DNA of 37,526 bases from DATCSE01 sp036568605. GTDB lineage: Bacteria > Pseudomonadota > Gammaproteobacteria > Burkholderiales > Burkholderiaceae_C. Position numbers and translations under genes: made by a program. A model generated the notes under the pieces. The model worked only from the letters and a program-made list of their open reading frames with translations, was not told where the DNA came from and searched no databases. Positions 23,367 to 30,327 of the stretch are shown in pieces. Numbering within the stretch: the first letter of the stretch is position 1; each line of letters starts with the position of its first letter. The stretch covers positions 1 through 37,526 of the forward strand of contig DATCSE010000359.1 of the NCBI GenBank assembly GCA_036568605.1, in the 5' to 3' direction.

Positions 23367-24659
23367 ATGGAACCGGTCCCGTTGACCGGCGCGCCGGCCA
23401 CCCGGCATCCCCCTCGGGTCCGGGGATGGGACAGCACCGTGTCGTGGCGCCGCGATCCCTATCGGTTCGTCTCGACGCAATGCCGACACCTGGAGACGCC
23501 TGTCTTCGAGGGCCGGCTGCTGCTGCAGCGATGCACCTTCATGAGCGGTGCATGCTGTGCCGCGCTGTTCTACGACGAGCAGCGCTTCGCCCGCTCCGGC
23601 GCCGCGCCGGAGCCGCTGCGCGCGACGCTGTTCGGCGAAGGCGCTGTGCAGGGACTGGATGGCGATCTCCACCGTCGCCGCAAGGCGCTGTTCCTGACCG
23701 CGACCGCGCCCAGCGAAGTCATCCGGCTGGTCAACCTCGTGCGCGAGGAGTGGCAACGGGCGCTGCCCGACTGGGCTGCGCGCGGACCGATCTCGTTGTA
23801 CGAGGCCTTGCATCCGGTGCTGGCGCGATCCGCCTGCGCGTGGGCGGGGATTCCCCTGCCGGATGCCGACGTCGCTCTTCGCACGCGCCAGCTCGTCGCG
23901 TTGTTCGACTCGGCGGCGGGCAACCCGCTCGCGCACATGCGGGCTCGAACCGCACGACGGCACGTCGAAGTGTGGCTGGTCGCGCTGATCGAAGCGGCGC
24001 GCGCGCTGCGCCTGCGGCTGCCCGATGCGAGCGCAGCGTCGCTGGTGACGTGGCACTCCGATGTCGACGGCACCTTGCTGCCGGCGCGGGTCGCCGCCGT
24101 CGAGCTGATCAATCTGCTGCGGCCTGTCGTCGCGGTGTCGGTCTACCTCGCCTTCACGGCGCACGCGTTGTGGGCTCACCGGCCATGGCGCACCGCGTTG
24201 GCGGACATGCCGGGCGGCCGCGACGCGCTGGCGTTCGTCCACGAGGTGCGCCGCGCCTACCCGTTCTTCCCGCTGGTCGCCGCGCGGGTGCGGCGCGACT
24301 TCGACTGGCATGGCCTGCGGTTCGACGCCGGGACCCGGGCTTTGCTCGACGTCTATGGCACGAACCACGACCCGGCGGTGTGGCCGCGAGCGAACGACTT
24401 CTGGCCGGAACGCTGGCTGGCGACCAGGCCCGGCCGCTTCGACTTCATCGCGCAAGGTGGCGGCGACGTCGCGAGGCAGCACCGCTGCCCCGGCGAAGAC
24501 ATCACCGTGCAACTGATGCTGCTGGCCGTCGAGATGCTGCTGCGGCAGATGCGCTATGACGGCCCCGAGACTGCGCCCATCCTGATGCAGCGTCTGCCTG
24601 CGATCCCGCAAGCCGGGTTCGTGATCGACCGCGTGCGGCTCGCCGGTTCTATCGTGTGA
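23367..24659 (+). CDS. CYP152-type cytochrome P450 peroxygenase (fatty-acid hydroxylase/decarboxylase class)
   Basis: 430 residues from the ATG at 23367; a TTG six codons earlier is an alternative. The heme-thiolate Cys374 lies in HRCPGEDITVQLM. The I helix has Arg252-Pro253 (NLLRPVVAVSVYLAF) instead of the usual acid-threonine pair. This is the hallmark of the CYP152 class, which uses hydrogen peroxide directly and anchors the fatty-acid carboxylate on the arginine. Also typical are GLDGDLHRRRKALF, YPFFPLVAARVRRDFDWHG and YGTNHDPAVWP. The reaction is alpha- or beta-hydroxylation of fatty acids, or decarboxylation to a terminal alkene; sequence alone does not decide which. No redox partner gene is nearby, as expected for a peroxygenase. 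It converges on the aroQ gene. Confidence 0.9.
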   Translation: MEPVPLTGAPATRHPPRVRGWDSTVSWRRDPYRFVSTQCRHLETPVFEGRLLLQRCTFMSGACCAALFYDEQRFARSGAAPEPLRATLFGEGAVQGLDGDLHRRRKALFLTATAPSEVIRLVNLVREEWQRALPDWAARGPISLYEALHPVLARSACAWAGIPLPDADVALRTRQLVALFDSAAGNPLAHMRARTARRHVEVWLVALIEAARALRLRLPDASAASLVTWHSDVDGTLLPARVAAVELINLLRPVVAVSVYLAFTAHALWAHRPWRTALADMPGGRDALAFVHEVRRAYPFFPLVAARVRRDFDWHGLRFDAGTRALLDVYGTNHDPAVWPRANDFWPERWLATRPGRFDFIAQGGGDVARQHRCPGEDITVQLMLLAVEMLLRQMRYDGPETAPILMQRLPAIPQAGFVIDRVRLAGSIV

Positions 24660-24701
24660 TGGGGAGGTGCCAGGCGGGGCAAACCGCGGCAGCGCAGACC
24701 G

Positions 24702-25148
24702 TCAAGCCGCCCGGCGGGCACTCACGGCGACCGCGGCACGCAACGCCAGCAGATAGCTGTCGACGCCGAAGCCGCAGATCTGTCCCATCACGATCTCGGC
24801 GAACACCGAATGATGGCGGAACGCCTCTCGGGCATGGATGTTCGACATGTGCAGCTCGACCACCGGGCAGGTCAGGATCGCGAGGGCGTCGCGGATGCCG
24901 TAGCTGTAGTGCGTCCAGGCGCCGGCATTGATCAGGACCGCATCCTGGCCCTCTTCATAAGCCTGGTGGATGCGCTCGCACATCGCGGCCTCGCTGTTGG
25001 TCTGGAAGCTTTCGATCTCGGCGCCGAGCTCGGCGCCGAGCGCGCGAAGCTTCACGTCGATTTCGGCCAGCGTGGTCGTCCCGTACTGCTTCGGGTCGCG
25101 CTTGCCGAACATGTTGTGGTTGACGCCGTGAAGCATCAGGACTTTCAT
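24702..25148 (-). CDS. aroQ: Type II 3-dehydroquinate dehydratase
   Basis: 148 residues from the ATG at 25148. Conserved active-site residues of the small dodecameric family are visible: Arg17 and Tyr22 (FGKRDPKQYG), Asn74 (INAGAWTHYSYGIRDAL), His80, Asp87, Glu98-Leu-His100 (VVELHMSNIHARE), Arg107 and Arg111. The reaction interconverts 3-dehydroquinate and 3-dehydroshikimate. Type II enzymes serve either chorismate synthesis or quinate catabolism. Here the gene is last in an operon with CoA-transferase, hydratase and reductase genes under a LysR regulator, which favours a catabolic role. Departures from the usual N-terminal motif (LHGVNHN for LNGPNLN) could reflect a special substrate. It follows the AroE-like gene by 14 bases. 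Confidence 0.93.
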   Translation of the reverse strand: MKVLMLHGVNHNMFGKRDPKQYGTTTLAEIDVKLRALGAELGAEIESFQTNSEAAMCERIHQAYEEGQDAVLINAGAWTHYSYGIRDALAILTCPVVELHMSNIHAREAFRHHSVFAEIVMGQICGFGVDSYLLALRAAVAVSARRAA

Positions 25149-25162
25149 CGTCGTCTCCGCCG

Positions 25163-25984
25163 TCAGACCAACGGGATGGTCATTCGCTCGATCACCGCGC
25201 GCGTGTCGGGCCGCACGCCGCGCCACCACGCGAAGGCCTCGGCCGCCTGTTCGACCAGCATGCCGACGCCATCGGCCAACTGCCCGACGCCGGCGTTGCG
25301 CGCCAGACGCAGGAACGGCGTCAGGCCCTTTCCGTAGACCAGCTCGTAGGCGAGCACGGTGTCCTTCAGCACGTCGGCCGGCAGCGGCGGCAGTTCGCCT
25401 TTCAGGCTCGCCGAGGTCGCGTTGACGACGATGTCGAAACGCTGGCCGGCGAGCTCGGCATAGCCGGCTGCGGAGACTCGGCCGAACGGCGCGAAGGTCG
25501 ACACCAGCGACTCGGCGGTCGTGACGGTCCGGTTCGCGATCACCAGCGCGGCCGGCCGCTGCGCAAGGAACGGCAGCAACGCGCCGCGGGCGGCGCCGCC
25601 GGCGCCGAGCAGCAGCACGCGTGCGTCGCGCATCGCGACGCCGAGGTTGCGCGTGATGTCGTTGACCAAGCCAACGCCGTCGAAGTTGTCGGCGACGATG
25701 CGGTCGCCGTCGAACTTCAGCGCGTTGGTCGCGCCGGCGAGCTTGGCGCGCTCGAGCCGCTCGGTCGCGAGCGCGAACGCCTGCAGCTTGAACGGCGCGG
25801 TGACGTTCATGCCGCGTCCGCCGGAGCGGCGGAACGCATCCACGGCATCGGCGAAGCCGTCGAGCGGGCCCTCGATCGCGAGGTACTCGATGTCCTGCGC
25901 GCAGGCCTGCGCGAAGCTGGCATGGATCAGCGGCGACTTGGTGTGGCCGATGGGGTTGCCGATGACGGCGTAGCGGTCGGTCAT
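25163..25984 (-). CDS. aroE: Shikimate/quinate dehydrogenase family protein (AroE-like)
   Basis: 273 residues from the ATG at 25984, with AAGGAG 6 bases upstream. The substrate lid motif reads NPIGHTKSP (usual NPIxHSxSP). Catalytic Lys66 lies in NVTAPFK and Asp102 in DNFDGVG (usual NTDGxG). The nucleotide-binding loop is LLGAGGAARG and an NRT motif (ANRTVTT) suggests NADP preference. The C-terminal QLADGVGMLVEQAAEAFAWW is standard. Family members reduce 3-dehydroshikimate or oxidise shikimate/quinate. The Ser-to-Thr and Thr-to-Phe changes near the substrate pocket suggest it may not be the housekeeping enzyme. It starts one base after the CoA-transferase stop, within the six-gene operon. Confidence 0.9.
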   Translation of the reverse strand: MTDRYAVIGNPIGHTKSPLIHASFAQACAQDIEYLAIEGPLDGFADAVDAFRRSGGRGMNVTAPFKLQAFALATERLERAKLAGATNALKFDGDRIVADNFDGVGLVNDITRNLGVAMRDARVLLLGAGGAARGALLPFLAQRPAALVIANRTVTTAESLVSTFAPFGRVSAAGYAELAGQRFDIVVNATSASLKGELPPLPADVLKDTVLAYELVYGKGLTPFLRLARNAGVGQLADGVGMLVEQAAEAFAWWRGVRPDTRAVIERMTIPLV

Positions 25985-25985
25985 C

Positions 25986-27239
25986 TCAGCTCCTTGCTGG
26001 CGATGAAGCGGCGCTGAACAGCACGCCCGCACGTTGCATCTCGGCGATCTCCGCCGCGCCGAAGCCGAGCGTGCCCGCAACGTCGGCGTTGTGCTGACCG
26101 AGATCGGGCGCGACTTGGCGGATCGTCGTGTCGCACTCCGAGAAGCGAAACGGCAGGTTCGCGAGCTTCAGCGTGCCGAAGCGCGGGTGCTGCTGCTCGA
26201 CCACCATGCCGCGGGCCTGGATCTGCGGGTCCGCCAGCACTTCGTCGATGCGCTGCACCTTCGCACTCGGTACGTCGACGCCGTCGAGCAGCGCGAGCAC
26301 GTCGGCGACGCGGCGTGTCGCGACCCATCGCTTGACCACGTTGACGATCTCGAGGCGGTGCGCATTGCGCCCGTTCAAATCATGGAAACGCGCGTCGCCG
26401 GCGAAGCCGTCGGGGCCGCCGTTGGCCTCGACCACCGCCGCGAAGCGCTTCCACGAGTCGTCGACCTGCGCGGCGATCACCAGGTCGCCGTCGGCGGCGC
26501 GGAACACGCCGTACAGGGTCGAGGTCGGCATGTCGTGCCCGGTCTGCTCCGGCAAGACCTGGCCGCCCGACAACGTGTAGCACTGCACCGCGTACTCGTG
26601 CATCGAGACCAGCGTGTCGTACAGCGCCATGTCGATGTGCTGGCCGCGGCCGCTGCGGGTGCGGCCGAGCAGCGCGGCGTTGATCGCGGCGACGGCGTGG
26701 ATGCCGGTGTACATGTCGCCGAGCGAGATGCGCAGCAGCGGCGGCGGCTCGCCCGGCGTGCCGACCATCTGCATGATGCCGCTCTTGGCCTCGGCGATCA
26801 GGCCGAAGCCGGCGCGGTGCGCGTCGGGGCCGGTGTGGCCGTAGGCCGAGATCGAGCAGTAGACGAGCTTCGGGTTGCGCGCCGACAGCGCCGCGTAGCC
26901 GAGGCCGAGCTTGTCGAGCGCGCCGGGCCGGTAGTTCTCGATGAAGACATCGGCCGAGTCGCACAGGCGCTGCATGAAGTCCTTGCCGCGCGGGTCCTTC
27001 ATGTCCACGCTGACGCCCTGCTTGCCCATGTTCAGCTGGAGGTAGTAGCCGCTTTGCTGCTCGTCGAGGATCCAGGCGTGCTGGCGCCCGGCGTCTCCGC
27101 TGCCCGGGCGCTCGACCTTGATCACTTCGGCGCCGAGCGCGGCCAGGCAGCGGCCGACGTACGGCCCGGCGAGGAAGTGGCTGTAGTCGACGACGCGGAT
27201 CCCGCTCAGCGGCAACGCCTGCTTCGGTGCCGTGCTCAT
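25986..27239 (-). CDS. Class III CoA-transferase (CaiB/BaiF family)
   Basis: 417 residues. Typical features in order are LSGIRVVDYSHFLAGPYVGRCLA, GAEVIKVERPGSGD, LNMGKQGVSVDMK, FIENYRPGALDKLGLGY, YCSISAYGHTGP and the catalytic Asp175 in ISLGDMYTG. The aspartate forms mixed anhydride intermediates while CoA moves between carboxylic acids. These enzymes commonly activate a substrate using succinyl-CoA or a product CoA ester. The ATG at 27239 overlaps the MaoC stop (ATGA), so the two are co-translated. The actual acids are unknown; the MaoC hydratase implies that the product is an enoyl- or hydroxyacyl-CoA. Confidence 0.93.
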   Translation of the reverse strand: MSTAPKQALPLSGIRVVDYSHFLAGPYVGRCLAALGAEVIKVERPGSGDAGRQHAWILDEQQSGYYLQLNMGKQGVSVDMKDPRGKDFMQRLCDSADVFIENYRPGALDKLGLGYAALSARNPKLVYCSISAYGHTGPDAHRAGFGLIAEAKSGIMQMVGTPGEPPPLLRISLGDMYTGIHAVAAINAALLGRTRSGRGQHIDMALYDTLVSMHEYAVQCYTLSGGQVLPEQTGHDMPTSTLYGVFRAADGDLVIAAQVDDSWKRFAAVVEANGGPDGFAGDARFHDLNGRNAHRLEIVNVVKRWVATRRVADVLALLDGVDVPSAKVQRIDEVLADPQIQARGMVVEQQHPRFGTLKLANLPFRFSECDTTIRQVAPDLGQHNADVAGTLGFGAAEIAEMQRAGVLFSAASSPARS

Positions 27240-27691
27240 GCGGGCCTCCGCGGCACCATCACGCGGTGCTCGCCCTTCTGCACCACCTCGTCGCGCTGGT
27301 TGATCAGCTCGGACGGCAGCACCAGGATGCCCCAACCCGGACGGCTCTTCGACTCGCGCTTGCTGCCGACGCGGAACTTGACGCGCACCGTGTCGCCGAG
27401 CTTGATCGGGCCGACGAAGCTCCACTCCCAGCCGAGCGACATCCCGGGCAGGAAGCGCAGCTCGCTCCGGGTCTTCAGCCCGTCCGCGATCGACAGGCCG
27501 AACAGGCCGTGCGCGACGCGCGTGCCGAACGGCGTCGTGCGCGCATAGGCCTCGTCGGTGTGCACCGGCGTGAAGTCGCCGCTCAGCTCGGCGTAGGCCA
27601 TCACGCGCGCTTCGGTCACTTCGTAGGGCGGGCTGACGCACTCTTCGCCGACGACCGCGTCGTCCCAGAATTTCTCTTCGCTGTTGCTCAT
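27236..27691 (-). CDS. MaoC-like (hot-dog fold) enoyl-CoA hydratase/dehydratase
   Basis: 151 residues. The hydratase-2 motif is present: Asp39 and His44 in LSGDFTPVHTDEAYA, followed by FGTRVAHGLFGLSIADGL. Asp and His form the catalytic pair that adds or removes water across a 2-enoyl-CoA double bond, usually with R stereochemistry. AAGGAACC precedes the ATG. Family members of this length also include mesaconyl-CoA-type hydratases, so the substrate may be a branched or dicarboxylic CoA ester. It overlaps the CoA-transferase gene by ATGA and lies 27 bases after the VOC gene. Confidence 0.9.
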   Translation of the reverse strand: MSNSEEKFWDDAVVGEECVSPPYEVTEARVMAYAELSGDFTPVHTDEAYARTTPFGTRVAHGLFGLSIADGLKTRSELRFLPGMSLGWEWSFVGPIKLGDTVRVKFRVGSKRESKSRPGWGILVLPSELINQRDEVVQKGEHRVMVPRRPA

Positions 27692-27718
27692 GATTCGGTT
27701 CCTTGTTCGGTCCGGCGC

Positions 27719-28117
27719 TCAGGCGCGAGGGTTGACGGCCAGGGCCTGCGCGACGGCGCCCGGGCTGGACTGGATGAACTCGATCGCCAGCCCGTCGGGC
27801 AGGCGCAGCCAGTTGCGACCTTGCGGCATCTCGGTGACGCCGAACGCACGCGCGGCAGCCAGCGCGGCCTCGACGTCCTCGCACATCACGCCGAGGTGCG
27901 CCAGCCGCCCTTCGGGTCCGGCGTGGTCGGGCTTGGCGATGAACTGCATGCCGCCGACGGTCCAGTACTGGAGCGGGTCGTCGACCGTGCCCTGGACCTC
28001 GCGCATCGTCATCCCGAACACGTCGTGGAAGAACTTGATATGCCAGCGGATGTCGGCGACCCAGATCGCGACATGCTCGACATAGGCCTTCGGAACGGGG
28101 CTTTCGGCAGCGCTCAT
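27719..28117 (-). CDS. VOC-superfamily (glyoxalase/dioxygenase fold) protein
   Basis: 132 residues with two beta-alpha-beta-beta-beta modules. Candidate metal ligands are His15 (YVEHVAIWVADI), His74 (RLAHLGVMCEDVEAAL) and Glu113 (GLAIEFIQ). This pattern is shared by glyoxalase I, methylmalonyl-CoA epimerase, lactoylglutathione lyases and extradiol dioxygenases; length alone excludes the full two-domain dioxygenases. Next to CoA enzymes, an epimerase or isomerase role is attractive but unproven. The ATG overlaps the stop of the reductase gene upstream (ATGA). Confidence 0.86.
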   Translation of the reverse strand: MSAAESPVPKAYVEHVAIWVADIRWHIKFFHDVFGMTMREVQGTVDDPLQYWTVGGMQFIAKPDHAGPEGRLAHLGVMCEDVEAALAAARAFGVTEMPQGRNWLRLPDGLAIEFIQSSPGAVAQALAVNPRA

Positions 28118-29043
28118 TTCGCCCCCATGCGCCGTTCGATACCCTTAATCGCGGCGACCAGCGTCTGGTTGACCGGCGTCGCGATGCCGTGCTTCGCACC
28201 GGCGCGAACCACTGCGCCGTTGATGAAGTCGATTTCGGTGATCGACCCTTTCTCGAGGCTTTGCAGCATCGAGGTCTTGAACTCGTACGGCAGGCCTTCG
28301 GCCGCCATGACCCAGGCGTCGCGCGGCTGCGCGATCGACAGCCGGATGCCGGCGGCCTTCGCGACGGCCATCGCCTCGCCGACCGCCGCGACCGCGGTCG
28401 CCTCGATCTCGGGTACCGCATACAGGCTGCCGTAGACCAGGCCGGTGATGCCGCTGAGCGCGCCGGTCGAGACGTTGATCAGCAGCTTGTCCCACATCAC
28501 GCCGAGGATGTTGTCGCTGACCTCGCATGGCAACTCGGCGCGTTCGAGCTCGGCGGCGATCTTGCGGGCGCGTTCGGTGACCCGGCCGTCGAGCTCGCCG
28601 ATCACGGTGCGCTTGCTCCGCGTGCCGGCGATCACGCGGCCGGGCTCGAGCAGCACGCCGCCGACATAGGTCTTGCCGGCCAGCACGCGTTCGCGGCCGA
28701 CGACCTCGGCGAGGATCTCCTCGTGGCCGAGCCCGTTCTGCAGCGACATCACCGCGGTCGCAGGGCCGACGACGTGCTTCGCGGCCTCGATCGCGGCCCG
28801 CGTATGGAACGACTTGACCAGCACGATCACCAGGTCGGCGGGCTCCAGCCCCTGCGCCGACTCGACCGCGCGCAGACGGACCGCGCGCTCGGTGTCGCCG
28901 TCCTTCATGCGCAGCCCGTCGCGGTTGATCGCGGCGACGTGGTCGCGGTACGGATCGATCAGCGTGACCTCCGACCCGGCCGCGGCCAGCGTCCCGCCGA
29001 TCGCGCAACCGAGCGCGCCGGCACCGAGGAAGTAGATCTTCAT
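28114..29043 (-). CDS. Ketopantoate reductase (PanE/ApbA) family 2-oxoacid reductase
   Basis: 309 residues from the ATG at 29043 (MKIYFLGAGALGCAIGG); a GTG ten codons upstream is possible. The N-terminal Rossmann fold has GxGxxG at 7-12. Lys77 (VLVKSFHT), MSLQNGLGHEE, Lys186-Asn190 (WDKLLINVSTGALSG) and the C-terminal TEIDFINGAVV correspond to the substrate and catalytic site of the family. Ketopantoate reductase makes pantoate with NADPH, but many paralogues act on other 2-oxo acids. As first gene of a catabolic-looking operon divergent from a LysR gene, it more likely handles an intermediate of that pathway than pantothenate synthesis. Confidence 0.9.
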   Translation of the reverse strand: MKIYFLGAGALGCAIGGTLAAAGSEVTLIDPYRDHVAAINRDGLRMKDGDTERAVRLRAVESAQGLEPADLVIVLVKSFHTRAAIEAAKHVVGPATAVMSLQNGLGHEEILAEVVGRERVLAGKTYVGGVLLEPGRVIAGTRSKRTVIGELDGRVTERARKIAAELERAELPCEVSDNILGVMWDKLLINVSTGALSGITGLVYGSLYAVPEIEATAVAAVGEAMAVAKAAGIRLSIAQPRDAWVMAAEGLPYEFKTSMLQSLEKGSITEIDFINGAVVRAGAKHGIATPVNQTLVAAIKGIERRMGAK

Positions 29044-29136
29044 GCGTCGTTTGCGGTGTGGGAATGCTTTCACGATAGGGGGCAGTCGTCATTTCAGCCA
29101 TGGAATGCATGCAATGGACTACATTTCGTTATCCAT
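29044..29136. promoter_or_regulatory. Divergent promoter region between LysR gene and six-gene operon
   Basis: This 93-base gap is less GC-rich than its flanks. LysR proteins recognise T-N11-A within dyads. An imperfect dyad ATTTC-AGCCAT-GGAAT near 29090-29105 fits that form. No -35/-10 pair is clear. Confidence 0.35.
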
Positions 29137-30087
29137 ATGGGCAGCGAAGACGATCCCGACACCGAGCTCGGCTTGCTCAGCGTCCGGCAGCTCCGGCTGT
29201 TCGATCTGCTGTACACGACGCGCAGCGTCACGCGTACGGCGGAGCGGCTGGCGCAGAGCCAGCCGACGGTCAGCAACTGGCTTGCGCGACTGCGCCGGCG
29301 GCTCGGCGACGAGCTGTTCGTCCGCACGCCGTCGGGAATGCTGCCGACGCCGCGCGCCGACGCGCTGATCGTCCCGGCGCGCGCGGCGCTCGCTTCACTG
29401 CGGCAACTGGTCGCGCCGGCCGCTGCGTTCGATCCGGCGCGCGCCGATCGGCGCTTTCGAATCTGCATGACCGATGCGAGCCATGTCACGCTGCTGCCGC
29501 AGCTGCTCGCGCATCTGCGCGCCGTCGCCCCTGGCGTGCGGCTCGAGGCGGCCCGTATCGACGAGCGGTCCGCGCAGGCTCTCGAATCGGGCGAGGCCGA
29601 CCTTGCGATCGGCCTGGTGCCGTGGCTCGAGGCCGGCTTCTACCAGCAGGTGCTGTATCCGCAGGACTGGGTCTGCCTGGTCAACGCGAAGCACCCACGC
29701 ATTCGCGCAAAAGGCCTCGGCTTGCGCGAGTACAAGACCGAAGCGCATGTGGGCATCGCCGGCGGCACCGGCGTGCAGCTGCTCGAGGCCGCACTGCAGC
29801 GCCATCGCGTCGAGCGACTGATTCAGCTGGAACTGCCGGGCTTCCTCGGCCTCGCGGCGATCGTCTCGACCACCGACCTGATGGCGACCGTGCCGCGTCA
29901 CATCGGCGAGACGCTGGCGCGCAGCGGCGGGCTCCGTGTGTTCGACTGTCCGGTGCCGGTGCCACCGTTCACCGTCAAGCAGCACTGGCACGCGCGCTAT
30001 CACCAGGATCCGGCGAATAGGTGGCTGCGCGGCCTGTGCGAGGGGCTGTTTGCCGTCAAATCGCGCTCGTCTCGCGCAGCGCGATAG
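29137..30087 (+). CDS. LysR-family transcriptional regulator
   Basis: 316 residues from the ATG at 29137. The N-terminal winged helix is at about 16-75: LSVRQLRLFDLLYTTRSVTRTA, AQSQPTVSNWLARLRRRLGDELFVRTPSGMLPTPRA. The LFVRTPxGMxPT form resembles the NahR/LinR/NodD branch, which responds to aromatic or related small molecules. The effector domain (about 100-305) has the usual two-lobe pattern, starting DRRFRICMTDASHVTLLPQLL. It is divergent from the six-gene operon ending in aroQ and is very probably its regulator, with an operon substrate or intermediate as inducer. Confidence 0.93.
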   Translation: MGSEDDPDTELGLLSVRQLRLFDLLYTTRSVTRTAERLAQSQPTVSNWLARLRRRLGDELFVRTPSGMLPTPRADALIVPARAALASLRQLVAPAAAFDPARADRRFRICMTDASHVTLLPQLLAHLRAVAPGVRLEAARIDERSAQALESGEADLAIGLVPWLEAGFYQQVLYPQDWVCLVNAKHPRIRAKGLGLREYKTEAHVGIAGGTGVQLLEAALQRHRVERLIQLELPGFLGLAAIVSTTDLMATVPRHIGETLARSGGLRVFDCPVPVPPFTVKQHWHARYHQDPANRWLRGLCEGLFAVKSRSSRAAR

Positions 30088-30151
30088 GTGAAGCTGCCGG
30101 AGCGAGATAAGGGGCTTCTCGGGCCCTGAACACTCATAGGTGTTTTCCTTG

Positions 30152-30178
30152 AATAGTTCATGCGACAGCCGAACTATT
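30152..30178 (+). promoter_or_regulatory. Inverted repeat in the glycosidase operon promoter region
   Basis: AATAGTTC (30152-30159) and GAACTATT (30171-30178) are a perfect 8-bp inverted repeat with an 11-base spacer. It lies in the 240-base gap between the LysR gene and the GH29 gene. TATTAT (30175-30180) overlaps the right half and resembles a -10 box; TTGAAT (30149-30154) is a possible -35, but the 20-base spacing is long. A repressor or activator site is plausible. No rho-independent terminator for the LysR gene is evident in the gap. Confidence 0.45.
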
Positions 30179-30327
30179 ATCGCGCCCACTGATTTAGCGG
30201 TACATCTTCCCTGAGCGCGCGACCTCCGCCGTCCCGATTGCGGCTCTTGTCGCGGTATCCGTTGTCAGCCGCCAGAGCCGCAGCGACCGGCAAGAAGAGC
30301 GGCCCCTAACACTCGAGCAAGCTTCAC

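Noticed and set aside
24660..24730. GC-rich stem (GCCGCCCGGCGGGC) between the P450 and aroQ genes as a terminator
   Set aside because: It lies in the aroQ coding end, has no T-run on either strand, and such stems are common by chance here.
30129..30150. AACAC-TCATAG-GTGTT followed by TTCCTT as a terminator of the LysR gene
   Set aside because: A 5-bp A/T-containing stem is too weak, and the following tract has only short T runs.
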